From Merdiplasma sp905207905 (GTDB lineage: Bacteria; Bacillota; Clostridia; Lachnospirales; Lachnospiraceae), in the NCBI GenBank assembly GCA_902475025.1, contig CABRXX010000052.1:1-18277 (forward strand): a DNA stretch of 18,277 nucleotides, in the 5' to 3' direction. The number at the start of each line of letters is the position of its first letter. Within the stretch, counting starts at the first letter, position 1. Positions 15,012-18,277 of the stretch are shown one piece after another. The notes below the pieces were generated by a model. That model saw only the letters and a list, made by a program, of their open reading frames with translations, did no database searches and was not told where the DNA came from. A program made the position numbers and the translations under genes.

Positions 15012-16001
15012 TTAAGCATTCTCTGAGTTGATGGCTTTCAGTTTTTTAACCCGCTCAGCGCTGCGGCTCATGCTTGCATCATAGACCACGGCAATCAGAA
15101 GCAGTACGCCTTTTACCACCCACTGCCAGTAAGCGTTTACATTCATCAGAAGCATGCCGTTTTCCAAAAATCCCATAATCAGGACCCCTAAAATAGCCTG
15201 ATACATAGTCCCTCTGCCGCCCAGGTTGCTGACACCGCCCAATACGCAAGCAGTGATTACATTGAACTCAAATCCAGCGCCGTTGGTGGAAAGTCCAGAA
15301 TTGGTTCTGGATAACAGCAGAATTGCTGCGATAGCTGTAAGGAATGCAGAAAGCGTGTGAGCAATAATTTTAATAGTTCCTGTGTTCACTCCCGCCAGCT
15401 TTGCTGCCTCCTCGTTGCTTCCCACTGCATACAGATACCGTCCGTAGGGCAGTCTGGAAAGAACGAAATGGCCTACAATCATAATAATTACCATAATAAT
15501 CAGAGAAATCGGAATCGGCCCGATGCTTCCCTGCCCCAGGACGCTGAAGCTCTCCGGAAAACCGTAGATCGGAATTCCATTGGAAAACAGGAAACTGATT
15601 CCATTTAATGCCTGAGATACGCCCAAGGTAATGATCATAGGATGTACGCCGGATTTTACAATAATCACGCCGTTAATAAAGCCGATCAAAACACCTACTA
15701 AAAGACTGATGCAGATTGCCAGCACCATAGGTACTCCCTGCTTTGCCATCAAAAATGCACACAATACATTGATCAATGACAGCTGATAGCCCTGAGACAA
15801 GTCAATACTTCCTGCGATCAGCAGAAGCGTCATACCCACAGAACAGATACCCAGAGTATTGATCTGACGGCTGACATTCAACAGATTTTTTACGTTTGTA
15901 AAGTTCGGAGCTGTGAAGCTGAATACGATAAACATCAGTACGAATACCATCAGCACTCCATATTTACTTATGATTGCAGATACACTTTTCTTTTCGCTCA
16001 T
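15012..16001 (-). CDS. CUT2-type (RbsC-like) ABC transporter permease
   Basis: The 329-residue membrane protein forms the channel of the importer, presumably as a homodimer. About eight to ten hydrophobic segments are visible. Family landmarks include LLIAGSIDLSQG (59-70), VHPMIITLGVSQALNGISF in the middle and AACVLGGVSNLGGRGT-like sequence (TACVLGGVSNLGGRGTMYQA) before the last helices, which carry the coupling contact with the ATPase. Length is usual for RbsC. Its ATG overlaps the ATPase stop in an ATGA, so the two are translationally coupled, and a GGGTGGAG site lies inside the upstream gene. No defect was seen. Confidence 0.92.
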   Translation of the reverse strand: MSEKKSVSAIISKYGVLMVFVLMFIVFSFTAPNFTNVKNLLNVSRQINTLGICSVGMTLLLIAGSIDLSQGYQLSLINVLCAFLMAKQGVPMVLAICISLLVGVLIGFINGVIIVKSGVHPMIITLGVSQALNGISFLFSNGIPIYGFPESFSVLGQGSIGPIPISLIIMVIIMIVGHFVLSRLPYGRYLYAVGSNEEAAKLAGVNTGTIKIIAHTLSAFLTAIAAILLLSRTNSGLSTNGAGFEFNVITACVLGGVSNLGGRGTMYQAILGVLIMGFLENGMLLMNVNAYWQWVVKGVLLLIAVVYDASMSRSAERVKKLKAINSENA

Positions 16002-17488
16002 TTCTCTCCACCCCCAGAGGAATATTTCAGTACGGTCTCCTGATTAAACTCTTCTGCACTCAGGGTTCCCGTATACCGGCCCTTGGCCAAAATGATCAGA
16101 CGGTCTGACATGCCCAGCAATTCACTCATTTCAGAAGAAATCATAATAATAGACTTTCCTTCTTCCACCAGCTGCGTCATCAGCTTATAGATCTCTGCTT
16201 TTGCCCCCACATCAATACCGCGGGTAGGCTCGTCAAAAATCAGAATATCCGGGTTCGCTCCCAGCCATCTTCCCAAAATTACCTTTTGCTGATTTCCTCC
16301 GGAAAGATTTTTCACCTTCTGGGCCAGGTTTGGCGTCTTGATCTCCAAGGCATCCACCTGACTCTGGGCATAATCTTTCTGGGCTTTCCGGTCAATGGCA
16401 ACACCTTTTGTCAGTTTCTTTATCGTCGAAAGGGTCAGGTTATCCAAAACGGTCATTCCTCCGATAATGCCATGGCGTTTCCGGTCCTCTGGAACCAGGG
16501 CAATCCCCTGCTTCACTGCATCTGCACAGGAGGCAGGTTTCATAGGTTTCCCTTTCAGATAAATTTCACCGCTCTGGATCGGATAATAACCAAACAGCAT
16601 TTCACAAAGCTCTGTACGCCCGGCTCCGATCAGACCTCCAAGGCCCAGAATTTCTCCTTTGTGAAGCTCAAAGGAAATATTCTTCACTCCATTTCCGCAG
16701 AGATTCTTCACCTCCAAAACTACCTCATCTGTCTTGCAGTTCCTCTTGGGATAGGTCTGGCTTAAGGTACGTCCCACCATCATTTTGATCAGGTCATCCT
16801 TATCTGTGTCCTGAATATCCTTGGTCCCTATGTACTCTCCGTCCCTGAGAACAGAAACCCGGTCTGCCAGCTCAAAAATCTCTTCCATACGGTGAGAGAT
16901 ATAGATGATGGTAACTCCCTCTTTTTTCAAAGTCCTTACAATCTCCATCATAGCTGACACCTCATTTGTGGTCAGAGGAGCGGAAGGTTCATCCATAATT
17001 AAAATTTTAGCATTGGTGGAAATTGCTTTTGCAATTTCCACGATCTGCTGATAGCCTGTGGTAAGATCTTTTACATGAGACCTGGGATCCAACTTAATCC
17101 CCATCCGTTCAAAAATCTTCTCTGCTTCCAGGTACATGGCCTTTCGGTCAATCATAATCCCTTTCTTTTTGAAGTTTCCCATAAAAATATTTTCTGCGGC
17201 CGTCAACACCGGCACCAGAGTAAATTCCTGGTACACCACAGCAATTCCCTTTTCTCTGGACAAAGCCGGCGTCAGGCCTGAAAACTTTTCCCCATCAATA
17301 ATGATTTCTCCCGCTGTAGGAGTAATGGCTCCGGAGATACATTTGATAAGCGTCGATTTCCCGGCACCGTTCTCTCCGCACAGTGCGTGTACCTCCCCCC
17401 GGCGAAAGCTTAAGTTTACATTATTCAGGGCCGTAACACCGGGATACAGTTTTGAGACGCCCTTTATTTCAAGAATATTGTTTTCCAA
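15998..17488 (-). CDS. CUT2-type (RbsA-like) sugar ABC transporter ATP-binding protein
   Basis: The 496-residue protein holds two fused nucleotide-binding domains that energise sugar import. The N-domain has Walker A GENGAGKST (38-46), Walker B ILIMDEPSAP and a divergent signature, TTGYQQIVEIA. The C-domain has GLIGAGRTEL in place of a good Walker A, as is usual in RbsA/MglA, with an intact LSGGNQQKV signature and ILIFDEPTRGID. The start is a TTG at 17488, chosen because an unusually strong AGGAGGGAGG lies just before it and the family begins with such an ILEIKGVSKLYPGV motif. It follows the dehydrogenase by 40 bases and overlaps the permease by four. Confidence 0.94.
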   Translation of the reverse strand: MENNILEIKGVSKLYPGVTALNNVNLSFRRGEVHALCGENGAGKSTLIKCISGAITPTAGEIIIDGEKFSGLTPALSREKGIAVVYQEFTLVPVLTAAENIFMGNFKKKGIMIDRKAMYLEAEKIFERMGIKLDPRSHVKDLTTGYQQIVEIAKAISTNAKILIMDEPSAPLTTNEVSAMMEIVRTLKKEGVTIIYISHRMEEIFELADRVSVLRDGEYIGTKDIQDTDKDDLIKMMVGRTLSQTYPKRNCKTDEVVLEVKNLCGNGVKNISFELHKGEILGLGGLIGAGRTELCEMLFGYYPIQSGEIYLKGKPMKPASCADAVKQGIALVPEDRKRHGIIGGMTVLDNLTLSTIKKLTKGVAIDRKAQKDYAQSQVDALEIKTPNLAQKVKNLSGGNQQKVILGRWLGANPDILIFDEPTRGIDVGAKAEIYKLMTQLVEEGKSIIMISSEMSELLGMSDRLIILAKGRYTGTLSAEEFNQETVLKYSSGGGEK

Positions 17489-17493
17489 AACAA

Positions 17494-17503
17494 CCTCCCT
17501 CCT
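17494..17503 (-). promoter_or_regulatory. strong ribosome binding site for a TTG start
   Basis: AGGAGGGAGG on the minus strand lies five bases before the TTG at 17488. It decides the start of the importer ATPase gene and probably offsets the weak initiation codon. Confidence 0.7.
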
Positions 17504-17528
17504 GCCCCATTTGCCGGGACAGTCTGTT

Positions 17529-18277
17529 TTATTTCATTCCAAGAAGGCGGTACATGGTTTCGCAGGGATAGCTCATATCAATCGGCGGCTGTCCTGCTTC
17601 CTGCTCTGCCAGTGCCACACGGCAGAAGTCCAAAGCTCCGTCCAGAACAAAAGCGGGAACATTATACTCATCATACATCCGCTTTACATAGCTTAAATCT
17701 TTGGTTCCAAGAGCCAGTGCAAAATCCAGCTTGTACTGACGATCCATGTATTTCTTAGTGTAGAAAGTGGATGTCCAGTTCTGCAGAACAGATTCCTCAA
17801 ATACCTGGAACAGTTCCTTAGTATCGTAGCCCATCTTGTCCATCAGCGGGAAAAGCTGCGCAAACATTAAAGCCTCTGTCAAACTGATAAAATTAATGGC
17901 CAGTTTAATCAAATGTCCTGTTCCGCTGGGTCCTACATATTTATAATTCTGGCAGTAAGCGTCAAACAGGGGTGCTGCTGCATCGTAATCTTCCTTGTCT
18001 CCTCCTACAACAATATCCAATGTTCCTGCTGCCGCTTCATCCGGACCGGCCATCAGAGGCGCATCCACAAATTTCCCGCCGGCTGCTTTCACTTCTTCAA
18101 ACAATTTTTTTGTGGAAATGGGATAGCTGGTGGAGGTATCAATGATCATTTTTCCCTTAACGCCGGCCTTGATAAAATCATGAACCGTATCCTCCACCAC
18201 CTCCGACTTGGGCAGAGACAAAAACACATAATCACTGTGATTTAATACATCCACCGGGTTTTCTGCCAAATAGGCCT
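17529..18277 (-). CDS. beta-hydroxyacid dehydrogenase (HIBADH-like), 5' end outside window
   Basis: The frame is open to the right edge, so the N-terminal Rossmann loop (GxGxxG) and true start lie outside. The TTG at 18269 is not the start. About 249 residues are visible of an expected 290-300. Family marks are DYVFLSLPKSEVVEDTV, IIDTSTSYP, and GPSGTGHLIKLAINF with the catalytic lysine, followed by the all-helical C-terminal domain. The enzyme would use NAD(P) to interconvert a beta-hydroxyacid-like substrate and its aldehyde or keto form in the cytosol. The substrate loop reads DAPLMAGPDEAAAGTL instead of the common DAPVSGG...GAxxGTL, so the usual carboxylate-binding Ser-Gly-Gly is altered. 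It precedes the CUT2 importer by 40 bases, which suggests it acts on an imported compound. Confidence 0.85.
   Translation of the reverse strand, partial: AYLAENPVDVLNHSDYVFLSLPKSEVVEDTVHDFIKAGVKGKMIIDTSTSYPISTKKLFEEVKAAGGKFVDAPLMAGPDEAAAGTLDIVVGGDKEDYDAAAPLFDAYCQNYKYVGPSGTGHLIKLAINFISLTEALMFAQLFPLMDKMGYDTKELFQVFEESVLQNWTSTFYTKKYMDRQYKLDFALALGTKDLSYVKRMYDEYNVPAFVLDGALDFCRVALAEQEAGQPPIDMSYPCETMYRLLGMK

Noticed and set aside
14986..15024. Repeated GCATTCTCT near the 3' end of the permease gene
   Set aside because: Only nine bases match exactly; too short to call a duplication of the gene end.

Overview
The window looks like a chromosomal segment from a low-to-moderate GC, Gram-positive anaerobe of class Clostridia, most likely family Lachnospiraceae (Blautia/Dorea/Ruminococcus-like). 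This rests on the overall style of the proteins (FtsW, GltX, an HPr numbered exactly like the canonical protein, a UPF0371/DUF1846 protein, a CUT2 sugar importer), AT-rich spacers, strong AGGAGG-type ribosome binding sites and a tRNA gene without encoded CCA. The genus is inference. All protein genes lie on the minus strand; the only plus-strand gene is a tRNA-Thr.

Right to left, in the direction of transcription. (1) 18277-13927: a beta-hydroxyacid dehydrogenase cut by the right edge, then a CUT2/ribose-type importer in the order ATPase, permease, substrate-binding protein. This is followed by a hairpin and a NahK-like sugar 1-kinase (13768-12674). Together they suggest uptake and processing of a sugar or sugar-acid-like compound. 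(2) 12519-7568: a probable housekeeping operon with ftsW, gltX, a UvrD/Rep-type helicase and, at its end, a 48-residue membrane protein, closed by a strong terminator. (3) 7230-7405: tRNA-Thr(CGU) on the plus strand with its own near-consensus promoter and terminator, convergent with operon 2. (4) 7103-4682: a two-gene ABC-2 type exporter behind a promoter whose spacer and -10 are covered by a 19-bp palindrome, the likely operator of a repressor not encoded here. (5) 4666-3104: promoter, hairpin-bearing leader, HPr, a sugar-phosphate nucleotidyltransferase, a possible 20-codon acidic micro-ORF and a terminator. (6) 2995-172: UPF0371 protein and a MATE efflux pump, apparently translationally coupled. 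(7) 1-171: AT-rich, homopolymer-rich spacer carrying a candidate promoter for a gene off the left edge.

No CRISPR array, insertion sequence, phage module or obvious defence system was found. The most interesting material is small-scale: the 48-residue membrane protein, the palindromic operator embedded in a promoter, the hairpin leader in front of HPr, the micro-ORF, a substrate-binding protein without a lipobox, and a dehydrogenase with an altered substrate loop. I did not find convincing evidence of a wholly new multi-gene system.
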